From contig JAVSMS010000001.1 of assembly GCA_032027085.1 (NCBI GenBank), positions 4,813,730 through 4,877,729 on the forward strand: a stretch of DNA of 64,000 nt. Reading direction: 5' to 3'. Below the pieces are notes generated by a model. The model was given only the letters and a program-made list of their open reading frames with translations. It had not been told where the DNA came from and made no database searches. The position numbers and the translations under genes are program-made. This DNA is from Pseudorhodoplanes sp. (GTDB lineage Bacteria > Pseudomonadota > Alphaproteobacteria > Rhizobiales > Xanthobacteraceae). Positions 31,238 to 39,141 of this stretch are shown piece after piece (positions within the stretch are counted from its first letter, which is position 1; each line of letters begins with the position of its first letter).

Positions 31238-31361
31238 ACCTCCCCCTGCAAGGGGGAGGTCGGCGAGCTTCAGCGAGCCGGGTGGGGGGCAGCTTGTACT
31301 TTGTAAATGACCCCTCCCCGGACTGCCTTCGGCAGTCCGACCCTCCCCTTTCAGGGGAGGG
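31238..31361. repeat. Palindromic intergenic repeat between ftsI and murE
   Basis: A perfect hairpin ACCTCCCCCTGC / AAGGGGGAGGT opens the element (31238-31260), followed by GGGTGGGG, the palindrome GGACTGCC-TTC-GGCAGTCC (31320-31338) and a closing CCCTCCCC-TTTCA-GGGGAGGG hairpin (31341-31361). Such a composite of C-rich outer arms and an inner hairpin is a mobile palindromic unit; its outer arms resemble those at 14035-14075. Confidence 0.75.
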
Positions 31362-31380
31362 ATAGGACGACGGCACGGCT

Positions 31381-33129
31381 TTACCGTATCCCCGCCGTGG
31401 CGGCCAGAATCTGCTTGTCCGCAGTCGGAAGATCGAAGCGCGGTTCGACGCCCAATAATGGCGCAATCCGGGCCACCACCTTGCCGGCGGTCGGCGCTGC
31501 GTTCCAGCCAGAGGTCGCATAACCATGCGTCTCCGGGGTGGGCTGCGGCTCGTCCAGGATGATGGTGACGAGATATTTCGGCTGGTCGGAGGGAAACACC
31601 GCCATGAAGGTGGTCAAAAGCTTGGTCTTCGAATAGCGGCCGTTAATGACCTTCTCCGCGGTGCCGGTCTTGCCGCCGACATAATAGCCGGGGATGTCCA
31701 CCTTCTTCGCCGATCCCTTCTCTGCATTCAGCCGCATCAGATAGCGCATGCGCTCGCTGGTCTCCGGCTTGATCACCTGCTTTGCCAATTGGTCGGCTTC
31801 CGCCTGCGAGCGTTTCAGGAAAGTGGGCGGAATGAGCTTGCCGCCATTCATCAGCGCACCGACGCCCATCACCGCCTGCAGCGGCGCGACCGACAAACCG
31901 TGGCCGAAGGCGATGGTGACCGTGTTCAGCTCGCCCCAGCGCTTGGGCACCAGCGGCTCGGCGCTTTCCGGAATTTCCGTGCGCAACCGATCGAGCTGGC
32001 CCATCTTCTTCAGAAACGCCTTGTGGTGGTCGACGCCGAGCGCCAGCGCCATGCGGGCAGTTCCGATATTCGAGGAGTAAGTAAAAATCTCCGGCACCGT
32101 GAGTATGCGCTTCTGCGCATGATAGTCGCTGATGTTGAACTTGCCGTAGCGCAGCGATTGCCGGGCATCGAACGACGAATTGAGCGTGATCTTTCCCGAA
32201 TCGAGCGCCATCGCGACGGTGAGCGCCTTGAAGGTGGAGCCCATTTCAAAGACACCGGTGGTCAGGCGGTTGAGCCGTGTCTTGTCCAGCGCCTGGCGCG
32301 GATCATTCGGGTCGTAATCCGGCAACGACACCATGGCGATGATCTCGCCGGTGCGGACATCCGTCACCAGTCCTGACGCAGCGATCGCCTTGAACTTGTC
32401 CTTTGCGGCCAAAAGCTCGGCACGCAGCGCATGCTGCACCCGCAGATCAAGCGCGAGCTCGACCGGCTTCTGCTGGCGGTCGGTCGCAAAACCCAGCCGG
32501 TGCAGATCGGCAAGCCCGCGGCTGTCCAGCCACTTTTCGATGCCGGCGATGCCCTGATTATCGATATTGACGTGACCGATCACATGCGAGACTTCCGGCC
32601 CGTTCGGATAGACGCGCTTGTTCTCGGCGAGAAAGCCGATGCCGGGAATGCCGAGATCGTGAATCTGCTGCTGCTGCTTCGCCGTGATTTCGCGCCTAAG
32701 CCAGGCAAAGCCCCTGTTGGATGACAGCCGTTCGCGCACTTCCTTCCCGTCGAGATCCGGCAAGGTTGCGGTCAGCAATTCCACCGCCTCATCCACGTCG
32801 ATGATGCGGCGCGGTTCGCCGAACAGGGAAGGCATCCGTACGTCGGTCGCCAGCACCGCGCCGTTGCGATCCAGAATATCGGGCCGCGCAGTGGCGATCA
32901 CGTCGCCGCCGCCCGCCCGCCTGGAGGCATGGCTGTCAGCCGACATGCCATAGAGAACAAGGCGGCCGGCGATCACCGCATAAATGACGGCGAAGACCGC
33001 GATGGCGAGGCCGACGCGCGCCTTCGCCTTGGCGTTGCGGTCGACATTGCGGCCATAGAGAAGGCGATCGAGCAGCCTTTCCTTCGGCTCTGCCACCGGA
33101 CTGCCGGTCTGTGCGACGGGTTGCGTCAT
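31381..33129 (-). CDS. ftsI: Septal peptidoglycan D,D-transpeptidase FtsI (PBP3)
   Basis: A 582-residue class B penicillin-binding protein that cross-links septal peptidoglycan with FtsW. A basic cytosolic tail (1-37) and one membrane helix (about 39-61) come first, then the dimerisation domain (VIATARPDILDRNGAVLATD) and the transpeptidase with Ser298 in STFK, the SSN motif (352-354) and KTG (487-489). The ATG at 33129 overlaps the ftsL stop by four bases (ATGA); the longer frame to 33339 is read from the ftsL sequence and is rejected. Confidence 0.96.
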   Translation of the reverse strand: MTQPVAQTGSPVAEPKERLLDRLLYGRNVDRNAKAKARVGLAIAVFAVIYAVIAGRLVLYGMSADSHASRRAGGGDVIATARPDILDRNGAVLATDVRMPSLFGEPRRIIDVDEAVELLTATLPDLDGKEVRERLSSNRGFAWLRREITAKQQQQIHDLGIPGIGFLAENKRVYPNGPEVSHVIGHVNIDNQGIAGIEKWLDSRGLADLHRLGFATDRQQKPVELALDLRVQHALRAELLAAKDKFKAIAASGLVTDVRTGEIIAMVSLPDYDPNDPRQALDKTRLNRLTTGVFEMGSTFKALTVAMALDSGKITLNSSFDARQSLRYGKFNISDYHAQKRILTVPEIFTYSSNIGTARMALALGVDHHKAFLKKMGQLDRLRTEIPESAEPLVPKRWGELNTVTIAFGHGLSVAPLQAVMGVGALMNGGKLIPPTFLKRSQAEADQLAKQVIKPETSERMRYLMRLNAEKGSAKKVDIPGYYVGGKTGTAEKVINGRYSKTKLLTTFMAVFPSDQPKYLVTIILDEPQPTPETHGYATSGWNAAPTAGKVVARIAPLLGVEPRFDLPTADKQILAATAGIR

Positions 33130-33497
33130 TGGTCCCCCGCCGGATTGCCGATGCTGGCGGTCGGAATGTCGGTTTCCTCGATGATGGCCCCGATCGGATC
33201 GGCCTCTTCCGGAGTCGGCGGCTTGGGGCGCTCCGGCAGATTGTCGAGGCTCGACACCTGACGCGCATCGATCGGCTTCAGCGGCAGATGGCGCTGCGCG
33301 AGGCCCTCGATGCGGCGGGGTGTCGTCAGCTTCGCCCATTCCGCCCGGAGGGCGGCGATGGCGTCGCGCTCGCGCCTGATTTCAGCGCGCATCCCGGCCA
33401 GCCGCTCGGCGTCCAGCGTCGCCTGAAACTTGATTTCGTAGACATAAGCCGCCGCCGCGACCAGGCCGATGATGACCAGCAGATTGAGGATGCGCAT
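33126..33497 (-). CDS. ftsL: Cell division protein FtsL
   Basis: A 123-residue bitopic divisome protein: a short N-terminus, one membrane helix (about residues 3-20, LNLLVIIGLVAAAAYVYEIK), a coiled-coil heptad stretch (ATLDAERLAGMRAEIRRERDAIAALRAEWAKLTTP) and a proline/acidic tail. FtsL sequences diverge strongly; position between rsmH and ftsI, with a one-base gap and a four-base overlap, is decisive. The C-terminal Pro-rich extension (PERPKPPTPEEADP) is a feature of alphaproteobacterial versions. Confidence 0.9.
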   Translation of the reverse strand: MRILNLLVIIGLVAAAAYVYEIKFQATLDAERLAGMRAEIRRERDAIAALRAEWAKLTTPRRIEGLAQRHLPLKPIDARQVSSLDNLPERPKPPTPEEADPIGAIIEETDIPTASIGNPAGDQ

Positions 33498-33498
33498 G

Positions 33499-34536
33499 TC
33501 AGCGGCCCCTGATCACATCGGCCAAGGACGGCAGCCGCGGCAGGAGATCATCGAAGTCTGCGTCGCGCGGCGGCGCGCTCGTGCGCTCGGCGGCACGCAG
33601 TTTGGCGGAGCGCGCGCGCTGATTGGTTGCAACCTCGGCGTCGTCCGGCGTCACCGGCTTTTTGGTCACCAGCGTGAAGGTCGGCGCCGGGCCGCGTGCG
33701 TCCGGCTGATGCCGCGAGCCCTGCTTGTGTTTGCCGCGCCCGGCGAAGAAGGACTTCACAATCCGGTCTTCCAGCGAATGAAACGACACCACCGCAAGCC
33801 GCCCGCCAGGCTTCAGGATGCGCTCAGCCGCAACCAGCGCTTCGCAGAGTTCCTGCAACTCCTCGTTCACGAAAATGCGGAGCGCCTGAAAGGTCCGTGT
33901 CGCCGGATGAATGGCGCCGGGCTTTGTGCGCACCACGCGCGCGACAACCTCGGACAGCGCGCGCGTGGTCGCGATCTCCGCCCTGTCGCGTTCAGCGACG
34001 ATCGCACGCGCGATGGCGCGCGACTGCCGCTCTTCGCCGAGCTGATAGATGATGTTGGCGAGGTCGCGTTCGGACGCCTGCGCGATCACGTCGGCGGCGC
34101 TCGGTCCCTGCCGGCTCATGCGCATGTCGAGCGGACCGTCGAGACGAAACGAGAAGCCGCGCCCGGCCTCGTCAAGCTGCATCGAAGACACGCCGACATC
34201 GAGCACGATGCCGTCGACTGTGTCGAAACCGGCGCCGCGCGCAACATCATCCAGTGCAGAAAAACGATCCTCGGTCAGCATCAGCCGGCCTTTGGCGCTT
34301 TCGACAAGATCGGCGCCGCGCGCAATCGCGCTCTGGTCGCGATCGATGCCGATGACCCGGCAATTCGCCGCCGCGAGCATCAGCCGCGTGTAGCCGCCGG
34401 CTCCGAACGTGCCGTCGATGTAAACACCATCGTCCCTGATATTGAGTGCCGCGACCGCCTGCGGCCCCAGCACGGGAATGTGACGGGCCAGTCCGCCAGC
34501 GACCGCGGGTTCCCCGCCGTCGCCGCCCGTTGTCAT
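33499..34536 (-). CDS. rsmH: 16S rRNA (cytosine(1402)-N(4))-methyltransferase
   Basis: A 345-residue SAM-dependent methyltransferase (formerly MraW) acting on C1402 of 16S rRNA. Family motifs: [29 protein letters not shown] with the SAM loop, [33 protein letters not shown], and near the end [24 protein letters not shown] 34536 overlaps the mraZ stop (ATGA) and is preceded by AAGGAG. The frame to 35052 is antisense or mraZ-overlapping sequence and is not used. Confidence 0.97.
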   Translation of the reverse strand: MTTGGDGGEPAVAGGLARHIPVLGPQAVAALNIRDDGVYIDGTFGAGGYTRLMLAAANCRVIGIDRDQSAIARGADLVESAKGRLMLTEDRFSALDDVARGAGFDTVDGIVLDVGVSSMQLDEAGRGFSFRLDGPLDMRMSRQGPSAADVIAQASERDLANIIYQLGEERQSRAIARAIVAERDRAEIATTRALSEVVARVVRTKPGAIHPATRTFQALRIFVNEELQELCEALVAAERILKPGGRLAVVSFHSLEDRIVKSFFAGRGKHKQGSRHQPDARGPAPTFTLVTKKPVTPDDAEVATNQRARSAKLRAAERTSAPPRDADFDDLLPRLPSLADVIRGR

Positions 34537-35012
34537 TCCCGTGCTCCTTGCGGTTTCACCGCCGCCCCCTGCGCACCCAGCTTCCTTCTCAGCTCGCGCA
34601 TCTTTCCGGTGGCCGCGGAAAGCTGCGCCGAGAAGCGATCGGGCGCCCAGATCTGGAATTTGTGTCCAAGACCAACGAACGCGACCGCGTCCATGATCCC
34701 CGCATGGTCCTTCAAAGACTCGGGAAGCGTCACCCGCCCCTCGCCGTCCATCTTCAATGTTTCGCTGGTGCCGTAGAGCGCGGTGGCGAATTGCTCGCGC
34801 TCCTCCGAAAACGGCGGATAGCTTGCGATCAGTTGCTCGATCTCGGTCAGCAGCGCCTGGCCCCCGGCCTCGATCGCCGGCTGGTCGAGCGACGGGCAGC
34901 AATAGAGCCCCTCGAACGCATCGCGCGCCAGCACGGCCCGGAACGGCGCCGGCACAGAGACCCGGCCTTTTGAGTCCAGCCGCAGAATGAAATGAGAGAC
35001 GAACCGGTCCAT
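34533..35012 (-). CDS. mraZ: Transcriptional regulator MraZ
   Basis: A 159-residue protein with two AbrB-like SpoVT halves: [17 protein letters not shown] and [18 protein letters not shown], both with the conserved D-x-x-GR-x-x-x-P signature. MraZ forms rings and represses its own dcw operon by binding repeated TGGG boxes. It is the first gene of the cluster, and an array of such boxes begins 20 bp upstream. GGGCGAG may act as ribosome site. Confidence 0.95.
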   Translation of the reverse strand: MDRFVSHFILRLDSKGRVSVPAPFRAVLARDAFEGLYCCPSLDQPAIEAGGQALLTEIEQLIASYPPFSEEREQFATALYGTSETLKMDGEGRVTLPESLKDHAGIMDAVAFVGLGHKFQIWAPDRFSAQLSAATGKMRELRRKLGAQGAAVKPQGARE

Positions 35013-35031
35013 CTCGCCCGCCGCACCGGTA

Positions 35032-35076
35032 TGGGAGAATATGGGCTATCATGGGAACATTTGGGCGTCAATGGAT
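35032..35076. promoter_or_regulatory. MraZ operator: TGGG boxes at 10-bp period
   Basis: On the plus strand TGGGA, TGGGC, TGGGA and TGGGC begin at 35032, 35042, 35052 and 35062, and a degenerate TGGAT at 35072, exactly 10 bp apart. In E. coli MraZ binds TGGGN repeats with 5-nt spacers, which is the same period. The array covers the likely mraZ promoter, fitting repression. Here the boxes read TGGG on the strand opposite to mraZ. Confidence 0.85.
35043..35071 (-). promoter_or_regulatory. Probable mraZ (dcw) promoter
   Basis: On the minus strand TTGACG (35071-35066) and a weak TAGCCC (35048-35043) are spaced by 17 bp. Both elements are embedded in the TGGG box array. The -35 is good; the -10 is poor, so the exact start is uncertain. 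Confidence 0.45.
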
Positions 35077-35123
35077 TCACGCCCCGTTCCCGCTGACGGG
35101 GATACCGGGCTGCTCGCTCGTGA

Positions 35124-35143
35124 TTAAGGATGGTTAAGATTAA
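35124..35143 (-). promoter_or_regulatory. Possible CtrA-type site upstream of the dcw promoter
   Basis: Minus-strand TTAACCAT (35137-35130), identical to the half-site I recall for the alphaproteobacterial cell-cycle regulator CtrA, is flanked by two more TTAA motifs at 35124-35127 and 35140-35143. The spacing TTAA-N6-TTAA is one base short of the classic N7. It lies about 55 bp upstream of the proposed -35. Confidence 0.35.
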
Positions 35144-35391
35144 GGAAGGGTTGAACGCCCGCACGCGCCCTTTCCGGCTCCCGCAAGAAGAAGATTTTCC
35201 TGCCCCGGGCGAATCGTTTCTGCGGCACCGCATCACGTCTCCGACACAACTTGCATGGCTCCTGTGATTCCTCGCCGCAGGCGAAGTTCCATCGGAACGC
35301 GCTCCGCCTCCGGACGTTTGCTCTGCGTGCGTGCGTCGCGCGTGTATGCGGCGCGCAACGAGTTTCTGTTTTTGAAAGCAAGGAGGCGAGC

Positions 35392-35952
35392 ATGTTGAAG
35401 AAATTGATGGTGACCACGGCGATTACCGGTTTGATGATCGGTGCTGCCGCGGCGCAGTCATCGCAGCCGTCGGGATCGCAATCGATGCCATCGGCGCAGG
35501 ACAAACCGGCAACCGACAAGGCTGCAACGTCGGCGCCTGCCGGCAATGCACAGTTCATCAATTCGCAAAGTGCGGACCAGATGCTGTCGTCGAATTTCAT
35601 CGGAACCGACGTGGTCGGGCCGGATAATGAAAAGATCGGCGACGTGAATGACGTCCTCTTCACCAAGGACGGCAAGATCGTAGGTTATGTCGTGGGCGTC
35701 GGCGGCTTCCTCGGCATCGGCAGCAAGAACGTCGCCTTGGCTCCGTCATCGTTTCAGATGGTCCCGGCCGGCTCCGGAACCACAGGCTCGGCGGCGGGCG
35801 CATCCGATGACATGAAGCTGAAGCTGAACATGACCAAGGATCAGCTGAAGCAGGCGGCAAGCTTTGAAACGAAGAAAGACCAGGACTCGAAGGCGCGGGC
35901 GACTTCGCCGTCGAGCAGCCCCGGAAGGCCGGCTGGTTCGCCGTCCAAGTAA
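35392..35952 (+). CDS. Exported PRC-barrel domain protein
   Basis: A 186-residue protein with a signal peptide (MLKKLMVTTAITGLMIGAAAAQ, cleavage near 22), a Ser/Gln/Pro/Ala-rich spacer, and a PRC-barrel fold at about 68-125 (FIGTDVVGPDNEKIGDVNDVLFTKDGKIVGYVVGVGGFLGIGSKNVALA). The tail is Ser/Pro/Lys-rich. The AAGGAGG box seven bases before ATG 35392 fixes the start. Periplasmic PRC-barrel proteins of this shape are common in Rhizobiales; function is not established. It is monocistronic, with a terminator right behind. Confidence 0.85.
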   Translation: MLKKLMVTTAITGLMIGAAAAQSSQPSGSQSMPSAQDKPATDKAATSAPAGNAQFINSQSADQMLSSNFIGTDVVGPDNEKIGDVNDVLFTKDGKIVGYVVGVGGFLGIGSKNVALAPSSFQMVPAGSGTTGSAAGASDDMKLKLNMTKDQLKQAASFETKKDQDSKARATSPSSSPGRPAGSPSK

Positions 35953-35994
35953 TTCGGGTGAGAGTGGCGTCAACAGTGTGTAGCGTGAGCGTGA

Positions 35995-36029
35995 GCGGTC
36001 CGGATACCCCCGTCCGGGCCGCTTTTTTT
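35995..36029 (+). terminator. Terminator of the PRC-barrel gene
   Basis: Stem GCGGTCCGGA / TCCGGGCCGC around an ATACCCCCG-type loop, followed by TTTTTTT at 36023-36029. Confidence 0.85.
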
Positions 36030-36033
36030 GCGA

Positions 36034-36258
36034 TCAAGAGAATGTCTGCTTCCACCACATCGTCAGCGCGGCCAGCGCGATCACCAGCGCCGGTGCAACG
36101 ATGCCGCGCCAGTCGGCGCCGAACGGATTGTGCCGTCCGCAATAATAGCAGCGCTGGAATTTTCGCAGGATCATATCCGAGAGCGGCAAGCTGGTCCCGC
36201 AAGAGCGGCACTTGCTGCGACGATCGAGTCTGTACAATTCAACGGCAGGCTCACGCAT
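36034..36258 (-). CDS. Small zinc-ribbon membrane protein, 74 aa
   Basis: The protein has two cysteine pairs, CRSCG and CYYCGRHNP, that look like one zinc ribbon (roughly residues 17-45), followed by a C-terminal membrane helix (IVAPALVIALAALTMWW). ATG 36258 is preceded by GGGAG at the right distance; the frame is open to 36330. It converges on the PRC-barrel gene and ends 5 bp after its terminator. Function unknown. Compact Zn-ribbon plus one helix proteins are often membrane-associated adaptors, but nothing here proves that. Confidence 0.55.
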   Translation of the reverse strand: MREPAVELYRLDRRSKCRSCGTSLPLSDMILRKFQRCYYCGRHNPFGADWRGIVAPALVIALAALTMWWKQTFS

Positions 36259-36778
36259 CACGGACTCCCGGTATCCTATGCATTCGCACGTTGAAGGACG
36301 GGATTTCGTTTGCGATTTTGAGCGTCGCACTTTGATATTTGCTTAACCAGGCGGTGCACATGCGTCGGCGAATCGAAAATGCGTGGACGCGTCTCAATCT
36401 GAAACAAGATTCGTCTTGTGTTCCTGAAGAACGAATCGAGGTCCGATTTTTTGGGACAGGTCAGGTGTTAAGCGAAGGTTTCCGCGTGCGCCGCCGCCGA
36501 CAAAAAAGCGAGCCATCATCATCTCGCCCCCCGAAACGAATCATCGTTATCCAGCTACCTCGAAAACATCCAGAGCCAGGATCGCGAATGAATGAGGCGG
36601 CGTTATCACGCGGTTGCGTGCACGATCAGGCGATTGCGTTGCGCGGCTACAACGGTTTCCGGTGCCCAGCCACCGTTTTACGGCGATATTTATCGACCAT
36701 CATTTTCGCTTGGCTTGCGGCGAACTGCCGCTGATTTAACGTGGCTATGGGACGGACATAGCAAGAGGGGGGCGCCAG
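36259..36778. other. Intergenic region before the outer-membrane protein gene (520 bp)
   Basis: Less GC-rich than the surroundings, with no supported gene. A 131-codon plus-strand frame (36339-36734) has no ribosome site, an Arg-rich unfolded-looking translation and no similarity I recognise. The promoter of the following gene is expected in the last 100 bases, but I see no convincing -35/-10 pair. Confidence 0.5.
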
Positions 36779-37510
36779 ATGCGTCGTCTGTTTGGACTTT
36801 CTCTCTCACTTCTCGGCATCGCCTTTTTCGCGCACACAGCGAACGCCGCCGATCTTCCCAGAAAGGCGCCGCCTCCTGCACCGGTTGTTGCCGCTTTCAA
36901 CTGGAGCGGTTTCTACGCCGGTATTCACGGTGGCTGGGCAACCGGCGATTTTGAGTCCAGCACGCTCGGAGGTTCAGCCGACATTGACGGTGGATTTTTC
37001 GGTGGCCAGATCGGCTGGAATTGGCAGGCCGCCGGTTCGCCGTGGGTTTGGGGTGTAGAGGTTGACAGCGCCTGGGCCGACATTGGCGACTCTGTCACGA
37101 CCGTCATTGCTCCCTTTACCGGGACAGCCTCATCCGATCTTGACTATTTCGGCACGGCCCGTCTGCGTGTTGGTTACGCTTGGGATCGCGTACTTTGGTA
37201 TGTCACGGGTGGCCTCGCCTGGGCGCACAACGAGATTTCCGGCAGCTTGGCAGGCCCCGGATTTGTCGCTGGCGCCTCCAGCGACAACACGCATGTTGGC
37301 TGGACCATTGGCGGCGGCGTGGAATGGGCTTTCGCCGATCCGTGGTCAGTCAAGCTCGAGTATCTGTTCATGGATTTCGGCAGCGAGGATTATTTTGGCG
37401 GACCCGGTGGCGGCGGCTTCGATGCCGATACACAGATTCACACCTTCAAGATCGGCCTGAATTATCGCTGGGGTGGCTACGGCAAATCGCCGGTTGTTGC
37501 CCGCTACTGA
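36779..37510 (+). CDS. Outer-membrane beta-barrel protein, Omp25/Omp31 type
   Basis: A 243-residue protein with signal peptide (cleaved after ANAA, about residue 24) and the ADLPRKAPPPAPVVAAFNWSGFYAGIHGGW entry that typifies rhizobial Omp25/Omp31 and Brucella immunogenic porin-like proteins. The rest is alternating strands with aromatic girdles (DYFGTARLRVGYAWDRVLWYVTGGLAWAHNE; WTIGGGVEWAFADPWSVKLEYLFMDFG) ending in an aromatic strand IGLNYRWGGYG. AGAGGGGGG precedes the ATG. It probably forms an eight-stranded barrel; role structural or permeability. Confidence 0.88.
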   Translation: MRRLFGLSLSLLGIAFFAHTANAADLPRKAPPPAPVVAAFNWSGFYAGIHGGWATGDFESSTLGGSADIDGGFFGGQIGWNWQAAGSPWVWGVEVDSAWADIGDSVTTVIAPFTGTASSDLDYFGTARLRVGYAWDRVLWYVTGGLAWAHNEISGSLAGPGFVAGASSDNTHVGWTIGGGVEWAFADPWSVKLEYLFMDFGSEDYFGGPGGGGFDADTQIHTFKIGLNYRWGGYGKSPVVARY

Positions 37511-37540
37511 ACCTGAGTGAGAGACTGCTTTACGCAACTG

Positions 37541-37567
37541 GCCCCGGCGCAAGCCGGGGCTTTGTTG
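37541..37567 (+). terminator. Terminator of the outer-membrane protein gene
   Basis: GCCCCGGC / GCCGGGGC hairpin with a 3-4 base loop, then TTTGTTG, 30 bases after the stop codon. Confidence 0.8.
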
Positions 37568-37594
37568 TGCGCCATCAGATCAGGCGCGCCCAGA

Positions 37595-37638
37595 CCAAAA
37601 ACCTGGCGGGGCGCCCGGCGGTTTGCGCCGGACGCCCC
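37595..37638 (-). terminator. Probable terminator of rnpB
   Basis: On the minus strand a stem GGGGCGTCCGGCG / CGCCGGGCGCCCC (37638-37608) is followed after six bases by a T-run (GGTTTTTGG). It lies 15 bp beyond the mature RNase P RNA end. Confidence 0.65.
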
Positions 37639-37652
37639 TTCATCAAGATGTC

Positions 37653-38093
37653 AGCCCGCCTGTAAGCCGGGTTCTGTATGGCCCGCATCTCGCGATGCGA
37701 ACGTGACGGCCATTCCTCTGCGACGCCGGTTGCCCGGCGCCTGAAGCAACCTACCCGAACGGCTGGTCCGGACAGACCTGAGAGTGTCCCGCTTTCGCGA
37801 AGACAAGTCCCGCGCCGTTCCTATTCGGTTTTGCTCCCGGTGGGGTTTGCCGTGCCGTCTGCGTCGCCGCAAACGCGGTGCGCTCTTACCGCACCGTTTC
37901 ACCCTTGCCTCGCGCCAATACGCAACGCGGCCGAGGCGGTCTCACTTTTCTGTGGCACTTTCCCTAGGCCCTGTCTCCGGGAAGCGGAGACCGGACTCGC
38001 CGGACGTTATCCGGCACCGTGTGTCCGTGGAGCCCGGACTTTCCTCCCCGGCGCCCTTTCGAGCCTTACCGGAGCGGCCGTCCGGCCGACTGA
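37653..38093 (-). ncRNA. rnpB: RNase P RNA component, class A
   Basis: On the minus strand the sequence starts AGTCGGCCGGACGGCCGC (the P1-P3 helices), then has the universally conserved GAGGAAAGTCCGGGCTCC (CR-I) near 38050-38033, ACAGAAA further on (CR-IV/V region), GGTGAAACGGTGCGGTAAGAG, and the 3' GAACCCGGCTTACAGGCGGGC end that pairs with the start. About 440 nt, typical for alphaproteobacterial type A RNAs. The ends are estimated to a few bases. RNase P RNA with the RnpA protein matures tRNA 5' ends. Open frames in this stretch are artefacts. Confidence 0.95.
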
Positions 38094-38125
38094 CGCCTTA
38101 GCAATGGGGAGTGCGGACGCCCGCG

Positions 38126-38962
38126 TCAAGTGTCGCTGAGGCTTTCGCGGGCGACGTCTCGCGGCATGGTTTCCGTCTGCTGCGCCATCAGATGCGAGGG
38201 CTGTGTCTCCAGCAGCGCCCGCAGCGTGATCAGCGTCGAGGAATCGAGCACGCCGTCAATGCGGGCCGGGCGGAAATGGCGCTGGAAAGCGGCGACGACG
38301 CAGCGGGTTTTCTCGTCGTAATAGCCGTCGGTCGGCAGACCGTAGCCATAGCGCGCGAGCGCCATCTGCAATTTGCCGATCGCCTCGCCGCGGTCGCCCA
38401 TTTCGAAATTTGGACTGTCCATGATCGGCGCCGGTTCGACCCAATGCCCGATGCCGGACTCCGACAGAAGGCGCCAGGGGAATTTCTCACCGGGGTCCTG
38501 CTTGCGTTCCGGCGCCACATCGGAATGCGCCAGCACCCGATCGGCCGGAATGGAATGGCGCAGCATGATGGCACGGCAGAGCGAGATGACGGCCGCAATC
38601 TGCCGGCGGGGAAAATCCGGATAGCCGAAATCATGGCCAGGATTGTGGATCTCGATGCCGATCGAACACGAATTGATGTCGGTCTCGCCGGCCCAGAAAC
38701 TGTGCCCCGCATGCCAGGCGCGGCGGCTCTCCGGCACAATCTGGACGATGCGCCCATCCTCGTGCACGAAATAATGGGCGGACACGCTGCTTTCGACGGC
38801 GGCGAGACGCTGCACGGCGGCATCCGCGTCCTCCATTCCGGTGTAATGCAGGACGATCATGTCCGGATCGCGATTATTCGCTCGCTCGCCATGATTGGGC
38901 GACGGCACGACTTCGGACACCAGGACGCTGTCGGGTTCGAACGGGAGCAACGGGGCGGGCAT
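38126..38962 (-). CDS. N-acetylmuramoyl-L-alanine amidase with PG-binding domain
   Basis: A 278-residue type 2 amidase. The zinc site is seen as IVLHYTGM (first His, about residue 39), the SIGIEIHNPGHD segment and VLAHSDVAPERKQDPGEKFPW (second His and Asp). SAHYFVHEDGRIVQIVPESRRAWHAG is the standard core. Residues about 190-250 form a peptidoglycan-binding type 1 domain (MGDRGEAIGKLQMALARYGYG...DEKTRCVVAAFQRHF). No signal peptide is seen, as in AmpD, but the PG-binding domain recalls AmiD. It may act in muropeptide recycling. Its stop is 33 bp from the start of rnpB on the same strand. Confidence 0.88.
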   Translation of the reverse strand: MPAPLLPFEPDSVLVSEVVPSPNHGERANNRDPDMIVLHYTGMEDADAAVQRLAAVESSVSAHYFVHEDGRIVQIVPESRRAWHAGHSFWAGETDINSCSIGIEIHNPGHDFGYPDFPRRQIAAVISLCRAIMLRHSIPADRVLAHSDVAPERKQDPGEKFPWRLLSESGIGHWVEPAPIMDSPNFEMGDRGEAIGKLQMALARYGYGLPTDGYYDEKTRCVVAAFQRHFRPARIDGVLDSSTLITLRALLETQPSHLMAQQTETMPRDVARESLSDT

Positions 38963-39141
38963 GGCGGCACAATAGCAAGCCAGACGCCAGAACGAGAAGG
39001 GGAAATGCCGACGGAGGTCAAGACGGCCGCCCCAAAAAACTTGCTCATCACTTTACCGCATGAAGCCAATGAATTCTCGGCGCTGGTTCGCGGTCCGAAA
39101 CGCAGCTAGCGTGCGTCTCCCTCCTCCCGACAATTGCCTGC

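Noticed and set aside
33130-33339. Longer FtsI N-terminus
   Set aside because: The added codons are the ftsL gene in another frame; the four-base ATGA overlap at 33126-33129 is the natural start.
36339-36734. 131-codon frame upstream of the outer-membrane protein gene
   Set aside because: No ribosome site, no similarity, odd composition; left as intergenic.
37651-38139. Several open frames on both strands
   Set aside because: They lie within the RNase P RNA gene, whose conserved elements are unambiguous.
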